Shown here piece by piece: positions 1 to 7,031 of a DNA stretch of 13,605 bases (the stretch's first letter is position 1; each line of letters begins with the position of its first letter). Location of the stretch: positions 1 through 13,605 of the forward strand of contig CALHQU010000006.1 in the NCBI GenBank assembly GCA_938038145.1, written 5' to 3'. Origin of the DNA: an uncultured Candidatus Saccharibacteria bacterium (lineage in GTDB: Bacteria > Patescibacteriota > Saccharimonadia > Saccharimonadales > Saccharimonadaceae). Under the pieces are notes generated by a model. That model saw only the letters and a list, made by a program, of their open reading frames with translations, had not been told where the DNA came from and searched no databases. The position numbers and the translations under genes were made by a program.

Positions 1-176
1 AAAGCTGAAGCTGATCGTCTTGAAAAAGAAAGATTAGAGAAAGAAGCTGCTGCTATAGAAACCTTACTACCTTTTTTAATTGTCGTTTTTAAATCATCAA
101 TTACTTTTCTATTGACGTTGTCTAAAAATTCTGGCGCCTTTGGTGTATCTGAAGGCTCTTTGTTAAATAGACCCAT
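1..176 (-). CDS. N-terminal fragment of a probable helicase-type protein (partial, runs off the left edge)
   Basis: The minus strand is open from an ATG at 176 to the window edge, 58 codons. A GGAG ribosome binding site lies about 11 bases upstream, and a TATAAT-like box sits in the divergent gap to the next gene. The stretch around residues 19-47 (DNVNRKVIDDLKTTI, then KVSIAAASFS) resembles, from memory, the N-terminal phospholipase-D-like segment of some SNF2/DEAD-type helicases linked to restriction or defence. That assignment is tentative. After residue 47 the reading changes to a Ser/Arg-rich string that does not look like the family. A one-base shift there would give SIFLFQ, closer to what I expect. 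On the plus strand the same first 54 bases encode a very regular Glu/Lys/Ala coiled-coil pattern. The gene may therefore be frameshifted or broken near position 36-54, or simply divergent. Too little is present to decide. Confidence 0.45.
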   Translation of the reverse strand, partial: MGLFNKEPSDTPKAPEFLDNVNRKVIDDLKTTIKKGSKVSIAAASFSNLSFSRRSASA

Positions 177-221
177 TTGAGTTTTTCTCCACGGTTAAAT
201 TACAAGCTATCCTTATCTTAA

Positions 222-265
222 TTATACTATAAAACGACTGTTAAAAACTGAGCTAATGATATAAT
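222..265. promoter_or_regulatory. Divergent promoter region
   Basis: On the plus strand a TATAAT box lies at 260-265, about 24 bases before the ADP-ribosylglycohydrolase start, with only a weak -35 candidate (CTGTTA, 238-243). On the minus strand a TATAAT box (forward ATTATA, 221-226) lies about 45 bases before the left-edge gene. The two genes are divergently transcribed from this 112-base gap. Confidence 0.5.
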
Positions 266-288
266 CTTAACAAGGTTAGGAGGGTGTT

Positions 289-1413
289 ATGATGAAACAA
301 TCGATAGAGCAGAGAATTGATAAAGTACGCGGGTCAATGCTAGGCGGGGCAATTGGCGATGCACTCGGCTATCAAATAGAGTTTGAGCGCGACATAGTGC
401 CGAGGTCAACGACTCGATTTGCGGATGGAATTGGTATGATTTCGGACGATACGCAGATGACACTATTTACAGCTTGCGGACTTTTATGGCGATCTACGCG
501 ACTTCAAACGCGTGGCATAGCGCCGCTTCCGTCGAGGGCGATATATTTGGCGTATTTGGATTGGCTTGATACGCAACAAAAAGCTGGACAGGTCGAGCAC
601 ATGCCAGTAGCTTGGATAAAAAATATTCCAGAATTAAATGCCGTGCGAAGTCCAGGAATGACGTGCCTTGATTCACTTTCCTCAGGGGAGATGGGAACGT
701 TAGAAGGCGGTCTCAATGGCAGTAAAGGCTGCGGTGGAGTTATGCGAATTGCGCCGATTGCTTTATATTGCAAAGAAGACGTTGTTGGTGAAATTTCCGC
801 CAAATCTTGCGCGCTGACTCACGGGCATCCTCTGGCGATTCTTTCTGCGTATGCGCTGGGATATATAATTTATTATGCACTGGACGGAAAATCGATAGAA
901 GAAGCCGTGCAAATCGCAATCCAGAAAATGAACGACTGGACTACCGAGAAGGTTTATGGAGATCAAGATCCTTTTGAGATTGGTTGTGATAGCGAAAAAG
1001 CCGAGCTAACCAAACTATTTAATAACGCCGTTCGCTTAGCCAAATCTGACGTTGAAGATCAAGAAGCTCTTTATCAGCTCGGAGAGGGTTGGGTCGCCGA
1101 AGAGTCGGTTGCGATTGCTATTTATTGCTCGATCAAGTACCAAGACGATTTTGAGGAGGCGATTATTGCGGCGGCAAATCACGACGGAGATTCAGATTCA
1201 ACGGCGGCAATAACTGGAAATGTTGTTGGGGCGAGGGTCGGCTATAAAAACATACCGGATTATTACAAGGATAATATTGAGCTAAAGGACGTAATATTAG
1301 AGCTCGCTGACGATATGGCAAAAAATATGCCGCTCAAAAAGATTGACGACAAACACCTTGAACCGACAGACGAATGGCTGGATAAATATTTATACTTGGA
1401 AAAGAAAGATTAG
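289..1413 (+). CDS. ADP-ribosylglycohydrolase (DraG/ARH family)
   Basis: This is a 374-residue member of the ADP-ribosylglycohydrolase fold, which removes ADP-ribose from modified proteins or small molecules using two metal ions. The family signatures appear in order: GSMLGGAIGDALG (15-27), the metal-binding SDDTQMT (52-58), GCGGVMRIAPI (147-157), THGHP (177-181) and NHDGDSDSTAA (297-307), which supplies the second set of Asp ligands. All metal-ligand positions look intact and the length is normal. A strong AGGAGGG (278-284) lies 4 bases before the first ATG and 7 before a second ATG at 292; the second has the better spacing and may be the true start. It stands alone, with no adjacent ADP-ribosyltransferase or nitrogenase gene, so the classical DraG substrate is unlikely. 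The real substrate cannot be inferred. The protein is presumably cytoplasmic. Confidence 0.92.
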   Translation: MMKQSIEQRIDKVRGSMLGGAIGDALGYQIEFERDIVPRSTTRFADGIGMISDDTQMTLFTACGLLWRSTRLQTRGIAPLPSRAIYLAYLDWLDTQQKAGQVEHMPVAWIKNIPELNAVRSPGMTCLDSLSSGEMGTLEGGLNGSKGCGGVMRIAPIALYCKEDVVGEISAKSCALTHGHPLAILSAYALGYIIYYALDGKSIEEAVQIAIQKMNDWTTEKVYGDQDPFEIGCDSEKAELTKLFNNAVRLAKSDVEDQEALYQLGEGWVAEESVAIAIYCSIKYQDDFEEAIIAAANHDGDSDSTAAITGNVVGARVGYKNIPDYYKDNIELKDVILELADDMAKNMPLKKIDDKHLEPTDEWLDKYLYLEKKD

Positions 1414-1496
1414 AGTCCGGCGCGCCTTATCAATTGGCGAAGTAAGCATAAAAATTAGTAAAATCTGACATGGTACTAGCATTTTCACTTCACCCA

Positions 1497-1505
1497 TGCT
1501 ATAAT
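1497..1505 (+). promoter_or_regulatory. Extended -10 promoter of bL33 gene
   Basis: TG-C-TATAAT, an extended -10 element with no convincing -35 hexamer. The predicted transcription start near 1512 gives a leader of about 30 bases before the bL33 ATG. The same TGCTATAATT string recurs before the P-loop gene at 4493. Confidence 0.6.
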
Positions 1506-1542
1506 TAGTCAAGACGTTTTATAAAATCTAACGAGTAAAGAG

Positions 1543-1761
1543 ATGGCAAAGAAGAATACGAAACGAAAGCTGATTGGTTTGGTGAGTAACTTGAGCAACC
1601 ACCGAACTTACTATACTACTGTTAACACCCAGAACCGCACTACAAAAGGTCAGGGTAAATTGACACTACGTAAGTACGACCCAATTGCAAAACAACACGC
1701 TACTTACACTGAGACTAAGAAAAACCTTGGTCGTAACGAAGTTAAAGCGCGTAAAAGCTAA
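1543..1761 (+). CDS. rpmG: 50S ribosomal protein bL33 (cysteine-free form)
   Basis: This is a 72-residue basic protein of the large ribosomal subunit, near the tRNA E site. The core matches the family: KLIGLVSNL, then HRTYYTTVNTQNRTT, then KLTLRKYDPIAKQHATYTETK. There are no cysteines, so it is the zinc-independent (C-minus) type. It is longer than the usual 50-55 residues, with an insertion around NRTTKGQGK and a basic tail ending NEVKARKS. The ribosome binding site is poor (GAG-type, in gagtaaagag). The gene is monocistronic, with its own promoter and a strong terminator just after the stop codon. Confidence 0.9.
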   Translation: MAKKNTKRKLIGLVSNLSNHRTYYTTVNTQNRTTKGQGKLTLRKYDPIAKQHATYTETKKNLGRNEVKARKS

Positions 1762-1777
1762 TTTAACAGGATTATAC

Positions 1778-1808
1778 AAAAACTCCCTCGCATTAAGAGG
1801 GAGTTTTT
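1778..1808. terminator. Bidirectional intrinsic terminator
   Basis: A perfect 12-bp inverted repeat (1778-1789 with 1797-1808) encloses a 7-base loop. It has a GC-rich upper stem and A/T tracts on both sides, so it can end both bL33 transcription (+) and the convergent GH57 operon (-). Confidence 0.9.
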
Positions 1809-1827
1809 ATTTGGCAAGAATGTCTGA

Positions 1828-3030
1828 CTATTTCCTCAATCGAGATTTCATATCACGAATAGTATTCATATAGTAAAGAAAGGCGTCGTACGGCGAATTG
1901 TACGGACTAAAATAAGCATGGACGTCGCCGTCGGTAAAATTCTTCGTCCCCATGTAATAGAAGTGGTCTGAAGTTTGCAATTTTCGCCAATCGCTAATCA
2001 AACCTTCGTCTTTACTATTCAAGACCTCATCTTCAAGCTCATAGACATATCGCAAAGCTTCTTTCTGCAGGCTGTTTCCATTCCAAGCGGTCAAATCCCG
2101 CTCGGCGTCCGCCCACGTTACAGGCGACGGCATACTTATTTCACCGGCAGGCGCATTCGCATCCAGTGCCTCGCTAACGGTATAGAAAGTATTGCCACTA
2201 GCACTCAGCCATTTATCAACAAACTTCTCAAAGAAGCCGAAAATCCCAGATTCCGCCCACTGGTGTTCGCCGAAAGTTTCATAGTCCATAAACAAGTTAA
2301 GCAGTGGCGCGTAACGGACAGAATCTTCCACCCATGTATTAAACTTGTCCGCGGTCAACGGCCATTCATTCCATTTTCGATCACTAAACCTAAACGCCAA
2401 ATCATCGCTCAATCGATAATTCTTAAGTAGCAATCCAATTTTCTTCGTGCCTCTCGGGCGATATACATAATTCGGACTGCGCCAATTCAGAATCGGATCC
2501 CAGCCTTCAGCCAACACACCCTTAAAGCCATCCTGCTCAGCCCATTTTGCCAAGTCATCACTATATGCCAACTCTGTATTTGCCAAAACTCGCGTTTCCG
2601 CACCAAAAATCTCACGAATCTTCCAGCGGTGAAGCTCAACTTGACGCTCGAACTCCTTGCGCGAATAGAAAAACGCCAGACTGTGATGATACGGACTTGA
2701 TAATACTTCTACTTGACCAGTCTTTACCAAGCGCTTAAAGTTCTCCAAAACCTCAGGATTAAACCTTTCGGCTTGCTCTAAAAACGTTCCACTAAAACTC
2801 AGCGATATCTTAAAATCAGGATATTTTTTCAGCAATTTTTCAAGCAAAGCATTCATCGGCAAATACGACTTTTCTGCAACTTTTTGGAATATTTTTTGAT
2901 TGTCCTGATCTGGATTTTGACCGCCAGAGAAATAATTATGCTTCCAAGCCACGTCAAATATACTATACTCGCGTATTCGCCACGGTTGGTGTACGTGTAG
3001 ATATAAAACTATTCCTTTATTTTTATTCAT
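1828..3030 (-). CDS. Glycoside hydrolase family 57 (alpha-amylase / alpha-glucanotransferase type)
   Basis: This is a GH57 retaining enzyme acting on alpha-glucans, about 400 residues from the chosen start. Conserved regions are clear: HVHQPWR near the N-terminus (region 1), SSPYHHSLAFFY (region 2), NTELAY with the predicted Glu nucleophile (region 3), the GVLAEGWD strand, and LFMDYETFGEHQW with the predicted Asp acid/base (region 4). There is no signal peptide, so it should be cytoplasmic. An upstream in-frame ATG at 3060 would add ten residues overlapping the preceding gene. The ATG at 3030 is preferred because it overlaps the upstream stop as ATGA, has AAGGAG seven bases upstream, and gives a start just before the conserved LYLHVHQP strand. 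Together with the upstream glycosyltransferase it probably remodels or degrades a glycogen-like polymer. Exact activity (amylase, branching or 4-alpha-glucanotransferase) cannot be told. Confidence 0.9.
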   Translation of the reverse strand: MNKNKGIVLYLHVHQPWRIREYSIFDVAWKHNYFSGGQNPDQDNQKIFQKVAEKSYLPMNALLEKLLKKYPDFKISLSFSGTFLEQAERFNPEVLENFKRLVKTGQVEVLSSPYHHSLAFFYSRKEFERQVELHRWKIREIFGAETRVLANTELAYSDDLAKWAEQDGFKGVLAEGWDPILNWRSPNYVYRPRGTKKIGLLLKNYRLSDDLAFRFSDRKWNEWPLTADKFNTWVEDSVRYAPLLNLFMDYETFGEHQWAESGIFGFFEKFVDKWLSASGNTFYTVSEALDANAPAGEISMPSPVTWADAERDLTAWNGNSLQKEALRYVYELEDEVLNSKDEGLISDWRKLQTSDHFYYMGTKNFTDGDVHAYFSPYNSPYDAFLYYMNTIRDMKSRLRK

Positions 3031-4229
3031 GCCAGCGCTCCTTTGTATAGTTTCAGACATTTTCTAGCGGCGTCTTGCCAGGAAATTCTCGCGTATTCAT
3101 TCTTAACGTTTTTCTTCAGAGATTTCTGTAAGGCAGGCGATTCAGCGATATTAACAATTTCATCCGCCAATTTATTCACGTCCCAATAATCAAACCGCAT
3201 AATATTATTCAGAACCTCGCCGACGCCAGATTGACGACTAATAAGTAGCGCCGTGTCATGATGTGCCGCCTCCAAGGCAGTCAAACCAAATGGCTCAGAA
3301 ACCGAACTCATCACAAAAACATCAATCAAATAGTAAATATCTCGCCACTGTTTTCCGCGCACAAATCCCGTAAAAATCATCTTATCGCTAATCCCTAAAT
3401 CTGCCGCCAGCTCAATCAGTTCGTCTCTTTGCTCGCCATTTCCAGATAAAACAAAAACAATCTTCTCATATTTATCAAGCGCCTTCGCTGCAGCTCGCAC
3501 AAAATACGTCAAACCCTTCTGAACCGTGAGTCGCGTCAACGCGCCAACAACCGTATAGCCGTCCTTTTTCAGCTCCTCCAAATATCTGTAAGTGCTGGCG
3601 TCGTACTCGTGTGGCGGCAAATCAGCCAAATCAATCGCGTTATAAACCACCTCAATTTTCTCTGGCGGAATGTGATAATTCTTAACAATTATTTCCTTCG
3701 TGATTTCACTAACGGCAATTATTCGATCAGCCATCAACAAGCCTTGTTGCTCAATTTCGTGAACTAGAGGATTTCCTGACTGCTCGCCAGAACGGTCAAA
3801 CTCCGTCGCGTGAACATGTACAATCAGCGGTGCGCCCGTCATTTCCTTAGCAATTATTCCAGCTTCCATCGTCAACCAATCATGCGCGTGAATCGCGTCG
3901 GGCTGATGATTTTTTACAAACTTCCGAACATATTTACCGTAACGCCTCTGTACAGCGCGCATCGGCGAAAGACCATACTCGTCCTTAGCGTTTTCACGGT
4001 CTTCCTCTGAACCGTTATTATACGCACCCAAATCGTGATAATTCGGCGGCAAAGGAGTAGCTGAATAGATATTCATATAGTCAATTCCAGGATGTTCGGC
4101 GGTGTAGGGAATGATAAAGTCGATATCAACGCCTTCTGAGGCAAGTGCTTTCGACATCTGATAACAAGCAACGCCAAGTCCGCCACTATTGTGCGGAGGA
4201 AGTTCCCACCCAAGCATTAAAATTTTCAT
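3027..4229 (-). CDS. GT4-family glycosyltransferase, glycogen/starch-synthase-like
   Basis: This GT-B fold enzyme transfers sugar from a nucleotide-sugar donor, about 400 residues from the chosen start. It opens with MKILMLGWELPPHNSGGLGVA, the glycogen-synthase-type N-terminal glycine-rich loop, followed by HAHDWLTMEAG and HVHATEFDRSG. The C-terminal half has the donor-site pattern: GALTRLTVQKGL, FVLSGNGEQRDEL, GFVRGKQW, and SSVSEPFGLTALEAA with the conserved Glu-x7-Glu arrangement. A TTG at 4268 would extend the frame by 13 residues, but a good promoter lies inside that extension, so ATG 4229 is taken as the start. It forms an operon with the GH57 gene through a 4-base ATGA overlap. It likely builds or extends an alpha-glucan; the donor (ADP- or UDP-glucose) is not determinable. 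Confidence 0.88.
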   Translation of the reverse strand: MKILMLGWELPPHNSGGLGVACYQMSKALASEGVDIDFIIPYTAEHPGIDYMNIYSATPLPPNYHDLGAYNNGSEEDRENAKDEYGLSPMRAVQRRYGKYVRKFVKNHQPDAIHAHDWLTMEAGIIAKEMTGAPLIVHVHATEFDRSGEQSGNPLVHEIEQQGLLMADRIIAVSEITKEIIVKNYHIPPEKIEVVYNAIDLADLPPHEYDASTYRYLEELKKDGYTVVGALTRLTVQKGLTYFVRAAAKALDKYEKIVFVLSGNGEQRDELIELAADLGISDKMIFTGFVRGKQWRDIYYLIDVFVMSSVSEPFGLTALEAAHHDTALLISRQSGVGEVLNNIMRFDYWDVNKLADEIVNIAESPALQKSLKKNVKNEYARISWQDAARKCLKLYKGALA

Positions 4230-4239
4230 CTCTGAGTTA

Positions 4240-4268
4240 ATTGTAGAACTACGCTTATGTTTTTTCAA
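4240..4268 (-). promoter_or_regulatory. Promoter of the GT4-GH57 operon
   Basis: On the minus strand TTGAAA (4268-4263), a 17-base spacer and TACAAT (4245-4240). The expected start near 4233 leaves only about 4 bases before the ATG, with no ribosome binding site, so the mRNA would be nearly leaderless. Confidence 0.6.
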
Positions 4269-4318
4269 GGGATTTTGGGATCTTTTTCACGAGTTTTTAT
4301 TTTTCACAATTTTAACAT

Positions 4319-4346
4319 TTGCGACAAAGCTAATTCGTGATAAAAT
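4319..4346 (+). promoter_or_regulatory. tRNA-Trp promoter
   Basis: TTGCGA (4319-4324), a 16-base spacer and an extended -10 TG-A-TAAAAT (-10 hexamer 4341-4346). The predicted start, about 4353, is three bases before the mature tRNA. The TGATAAAATAGT string is shared with the enolase and adhesin promoters. Confidence 0.75.
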
Positions 4347-4355
4347 AGTTGCTAT

Positions 4356-4432
4356 AGGAGTGTAGCTCAGGTGGCTAGAGCACTGGTCTCCAAAACCAGG
4401 TGTCGGGGGTTCGAGTCCCTCCACTCCTGCCA
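4356..4432 (+). tRNA. trnW: tRNA-Trp (anticodon CCA)
   Basis: A complete 77-base cloverleaf. The acceptor stem pairs AGGAGTG (4356-4362) with CACTCCT (4422-4428), followed by discriminator G and an encoded CCA end. The D arm is GCTC...GAGC. The anticodon stem pairs CTGGT with ACCAG around loop CTCCAAA, giving anticodon CCA (Trp). The T arm carries TTCGAGT, with one G-U pair in its stem. A terminator starts at the very next base. Confidence 0.97.
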
Positions 4433-4461
4433 AGATTCTCGCTTGAAAGGGAATCTTTTTT
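4433..4461 (+). terminator. Intrinsic terminator abutting tRNA-Trp
   Basis: An 8-bp stem with one G-U pair (4433-4440 with 4449-4456), an 8-base loop and six T. It begins directly after the CCA end, so the precursor has no 3' spacer. Confidence 0.8.
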
Positions 4462-4475
4462 ATTAGTCAAAAATC

Positions 4476-4484
4476 TGCTATAAT
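4476..4484 (+). promoter_or_regulatory. Extended -10 promoter giving a leaderless mRNA
   Basis: TG-C-TATAAT ends 8 bases before the ATG at 4493, and no ribosome binding site is present. Transcription should start at or within about two bases of the start codon. No clear -35 element is seen. Confidence 0.6.
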
Positions 4485-4492
4485 TTTTCAAT

Positions 4493-5035
4493 ATGAAACC
4501 TTTATCACCTTCACTTCCGCATATTATCGCCATGGTTGGTGCGCCAGGTTCAGGGAAGACGCAATTCGCTGTAGAATTTGCGAAGATTTTCAATTCTCCA
4601 GTGGTAAGTTCTCGACAATTTGAAGTTTTTACGGACAATACAAAAACCATTTCTGACGCAACATTGTCGCTTTTGGAAGAATTTTTGAAGACTAAGCAAA
4701 CTGTCATTTTGGACGGATCAACGGATCAGCGTACGAATCGTATGCGTATCAATCGCCTTGCCAGGGAATATGGATATAAAGTCCTATTTGTTTGGGTGCA
4801 AACCGATCCCGCCACAGCCAAACATCGCTGGATAAAGGCTTACGGCGGAAATGACGAATCTTTCGAGCGACGATTGAAGCAGTTTTCAGCGCCGCACAGC
4901 AGCGAATCTTACGTCGTGATTAGCGGTCGCCACACCTTAAGTAGTCAGGCTCGCACTGTTCTTAAGCAAATTGGCGCCAGTCGCCCAGAAGCCCCACGCC
5001 GCCCAATTGCCGGAAATCGCATTAACATAGGTTAG
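4493..5035 (+). CDS. P-loop kinase-like ATPase (AAA_33 / polynucleotide-kinase-like)
   Basis: A 180-residue protein with a clear Walker A motif GAPGSGKT at residues 16-23, preceded by a hydrophobic strand (HIIAMV). A second strand, QTVILDGSTDQRTNR, has the Walker B/lid-like Asp, followed by YKVLFVWVQTDP and an Arg-rich lid region (KHRWIKAYGG, FERRLKQF). This order fits small P-loop kinases of the AAA_33/zeta-toxin/polynucleotide-kinase group, which phosphorylate small molecules or nucleic-acid ends. The substrate is unknown. The tail (residues 160-180) is basic, Pro/Arg-rich and probably disordered. The gene lies 2 bases before the YgjP-like peptidase and is probably co-transcribed with it. 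Confidence 0.75.
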   Translation: MKPLSPSLPHIIAMVGAPGSGKTQFAVEFAKIFNSPVVSSRQFEVFTDNTKTISDATLSLLEEFLKTKQTVILDGSTDQRTNRMRINRLAREYGYKVLFVWVQTDPATAKHRWIKAYGGNDESFERRLKQFSAPHSSESYVVISGRHTLSSQARTVLKQIGASRPEAPRRPIAGNRINIG

Positions 5036-5037
5036 TT

Positions 5038-5730
5038 ATGACAATTATTACCGACGAAGAATTCGGAGAAATTGTCGTTAAAAAACGCAGCCTGGCGAAA
5101 ACTGTTAGTTTGAAAATTGCGCCAGATGGACGAATACAAATCACAATGCCACCATATGCGCCGCTGTTGACCGCAAAGGTATTGATTAAAACCTCTCGAA
5201 AGCAGATCCGCGAATTAGTTTCTCAATACAGAGAAAAACTTTCTTACACGAAAAATCAGCAAATTGGCAAAAGCCATAATTTATTGATACAAACGACCGC
5301 GAAACCTTCGAGTGTAAAAATTGTCGGAACGCAGATATTGGCAGAAATCAACGAGGCAGAATCCGTCGAATCGGCCGCAAACCAACAACTTATCCGCAGT
5401 AAAATTCTGGTCGCACTCAGAAAAGAAGCCAAGTCATATTTACCAAGGCGATTGTCGTTTTTAGCGAAAGAACACGACTTTTCTTTTGCTCGGAGTAAAA
5501 TCACACACTCATCAAGTCGTTGGGGAAGTTGCTCTTCATCTGGGACGATTAGCTTGAATATCGGGATGATGAACTTGCCATTTGAGCTAATTGATTACGT
5601 AATTATCCACGAATTGTGCCACACTAGGCATATGAATCACTCGACAAAATTCTGGGACGAGGTTGCCAAATTTGACCCGCATTATAAAATCCACCGAAAT
5701 GAATTGAAAAAATATTCGCCATACATATAG
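5038..5730 (+). CDS. YgjP/DUF45 family zinc metallopeptidase
   Basis: A 230-residue protein of the YgjP-like (DUF45, WLM/SprT-related) metallopeptidase family. An N-terminal beta-rich half has the family pattern (VKKRSLAKTVSLKI, DGRIQITMP). The C-terminal half carries RWGSCSSSGTISLN (161 onward), LPFELIDYVIIHELCHTRH with the zinc motif HELCH (191-195), then NHSTKFW supplying the probable third ligand. All catalytic residues (His191, Glu192, His195) are present. There is no signal peptide or membrane segment, so it is cytoplasmic. The physiological substrate of this family is poorly defined. It follows the P-loop gene with a 2-base gap and only a weak purine-rich upstream stretch, suggesting translational coupling. 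Confidence 0.88.
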   Translation: MTIITDEEFGEIVVKKRSLAKTVSLKIAPDGRIQITMPPYAPLLTAKVLIKTSRKQIRELVSQYREKLSYTKNQQIGKSHNLLIQTTAKPSSVKIVGTQILAEINEAESVESAANQQLIRSKILVALRKEAKSYLPRRLSFLAKEHDFSFARSKITHSSSRWGSCSSSGTISLNIGMMNLPFELIDYVIIHELCHTRHMNHSTKFWDEVAKFDPHYKIHRNELKKYSPYI

Positions 5731-5745
5731 AAACGCATATGCTTA

Positions 5746-5754
5746 TGTTATACT
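5746..5754 (+). promoter_or_regulatory. Extended -10 promoter giving a leaderless histidine-kinase mRNA
   Basis: TG-T-TATACT ends 6 bases before the ATG at 5761, so the predicted +1 is the A of the start codon. No ribosome binding site is present. Confidence 0.55.
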
Positions 5755-5760
5755 TTAGCT

Positions 5761-6942
5761 ATGTGGGCGCTAATTTTTCTATTGATCACTCTGAGTGTTG
5801 TTTTAGGTGTTATAGCTATTGTTTTACATAAAATATTGTCGGAAATTAGCGATAAATCTGATTGTAAAAATGATAAAAAAAGCCTTAGTGAACATCAAAG
5901 GATGATCACGCTTATCAATAATATTACCGACGCAATCCTCAGTACGGACGAGCATGGAATTATCAATACGTACAATTCTGCGGCGCTTAATTTGATTGAC
6001 ACGAACAGCGGAATTAACGGCGAACATATCAGTCAAGTCCTGAACCTTGAAACGACGGATAAAAAGCCGATTGACATCTTTAAGGAACTTACCAAATCTT
6101 CCGCAATTCGCCAGCGCGACGACGTCTTAATGAAAATCGAAGATGGCGATTATATTCGCCTGGAAGTTACGCTTGCGCCAGTTCAGGGCGGCGACAAGAT
6201 GACACCGGACGGATATGTACTTATTTTACGCGACATCACGAAGACTAAGAGCCTCGAAGAGGAGCGCGATGAGTTTATTAGCGTAGTTAGCCACGAATTA
6301 CGCACGCCAATTGCTATTGCTGAAGGTTCGCTGAGCAATGCCAAATTGTTGGTCGAGCGTAAAATGACTAGTAAAATTCCCGAAGCCATTGACGAATCTC
6401 ATAAGCAAATCTTGTTCCTGGCGCGAATGATCAACGACCTCAGTACGTTATCACGCGCAGAGCGAGGAGTAGCCGATGAAACGGAAATAATTGACGTGAC
6501 GGAGTTGGCGGCTCAGATAAATTCCGAATATTCACCTCAGGCGGGCGAAAAAGGTTTGGCTTTCAATTTGGATATCGGCGGGAGACTTGGCGTAGTTAAG
6601 GTTTCTCGTCTATATCTGGAGGAAATTCTCCAAAACTTCATCACCAACGCCATTAGATACACACAAAAGGGCTCCATAACTTTATCAATCAAGAAAAATA
6701 AATCTGGCGAAATCACCTTCAAGGTTATTGATACGGGAATTGGCATTAGCAAAGCCGACATAGCAAAAATTTTCGACAAGTTTTACCGCGCAGAAGATTA
6801 TAGAACTCGCGAGACAAAAGGCACGGGATTAGGTCTATATGTTTCCGCTAAGTTGGCGAAGAAATTGGGCTGTAAAATTGAGGTAGAAAGCCGATTAAAC
6901 CATGGATCGACGTTTGGATTCAAACTAAAAGAGTTCAAATAA
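5761..6942 (+). CDS. Membrane-anchored PAS-domain sensor histidine kinase
   Basis: A 393-residue sensor kinase. One N-terminal membrane helix (residues 3-26) has almost nothing outside it, so the input domain is cytoplasmic. A PAS domain covers roughly 50-160 (ITDAILSTDEHGIINTYN at its start, VLILRDITKTK at its end). The HisKA helix FISVVSHELRTP carries the phospho-acceptor His178. The HATPase domain has an N-box (LQNFITNAIRYT), the G1 box DTGIGIS (324-330), an F-box (FDKFYRA), the G2 box GTGLGLY (354-360) and a final HGSTFGF. All catalytic boxes are intact. No response regulator lies next to it, so its partner is elsewhere; the stimulus is unknown. The architecture resembles PhoR/VicK-type kinases, but the absence of a periplasmic loop separates it from classical PhoR. 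Confidence 0.93.
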   Translation: MWALIFLLITLSVVLGVIAIVLHKILSEISDKSDCKNDKKSLSEHQRMITLINNITDAILSTDEHGIINTYNSAALNLIDTNSGINGEHISQVLNLETTDKKPIDIFKELTKSSAIRQRDDVLMKIEDGDYIRLEVTLAPVQGGDKMTPDGYVLILRDITKTKSLEEERDEFISVVSHELRTPIAIAEGSLSNAKLLVERKMTSKIPEAIDESHKQILFLARMINDLSTLSRAERGVADETEIIDVTELAAQINSEYSPQAGEKGLAFNLDIGGRLGVVKVSRLYLEEILQNFITNAIRYTQKGSITLSIKKNKSGEITFKVIDTGIGISKADIAKIFDKFYRAEDYRTRETKGTGLGLYVSAKLAKKLGCKIEVESRLNHGSTFGFKLKEFK

Positions 6943-6954
6943 TATTCGGTCAAC

Positions 6955-6983
6955 TTGTTTTTTTGGCTCGGATGAATTACAAT
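6955..6983 (+). promoter_or_regulatory. Promoter of secE-nusG
   Basis: TTGTTT (6955-6960), a 17-base spacer and TACAAT (6978-6983). The predicted start is at about 6990. Confidence 0.65.
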
Positions 6984-6993
6984 GACTATTGAC

Positions 6994-7016
6994 AGTCTGT
7001 GAAAAACAGACTTTTT
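6994..7016 (+). terminator. Terminator-like hairpin at the 5' end of the secE transcript
   Basis: A perfect 7-bp stem (6994-7000 with 7006-7012), loop GAAAA, then five T. It may end read-through from the kinase gene. Because it lies just downstream of the secE promoter, it could also act as an attenuator or a stabilising 5' hairpin. Confidence 0.6.
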
Positions 7017-7031
7017 AAATTGGGAGAAAAT

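Noticed and set aside
1..180. A plus-strand frame ending at 180 with a coiled-coil start
   Set aside because: Its second half is the antisense of the helicase-like N-terminus with a good start and ribosome binding site. Retained only as a hint of a possible junction, not as a gene.
1422..1436. Palindrome GGCGCGCC after the ADP-ribosylglycohydrolase as a terminator
   Set aside because: An 8-base palindrome without a loop or T tract; no convincing terminator is seen in 1414-1496.
3027..4268. A recoded UGA (as glycine), as in Gracilibacteria/SR1
   Set aside because: The GT4 gene ends in TGA exactly at the ATGA junction with the next gene and other genes end normally, so the standard code fits.
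4375..4707. A minus-strand frame ending in GGTRTPDTWFWRPVL
   Set aside because: This is the antisense of tRNA-Trp, a well-known type of false protein, overlapping the P-loop gene.
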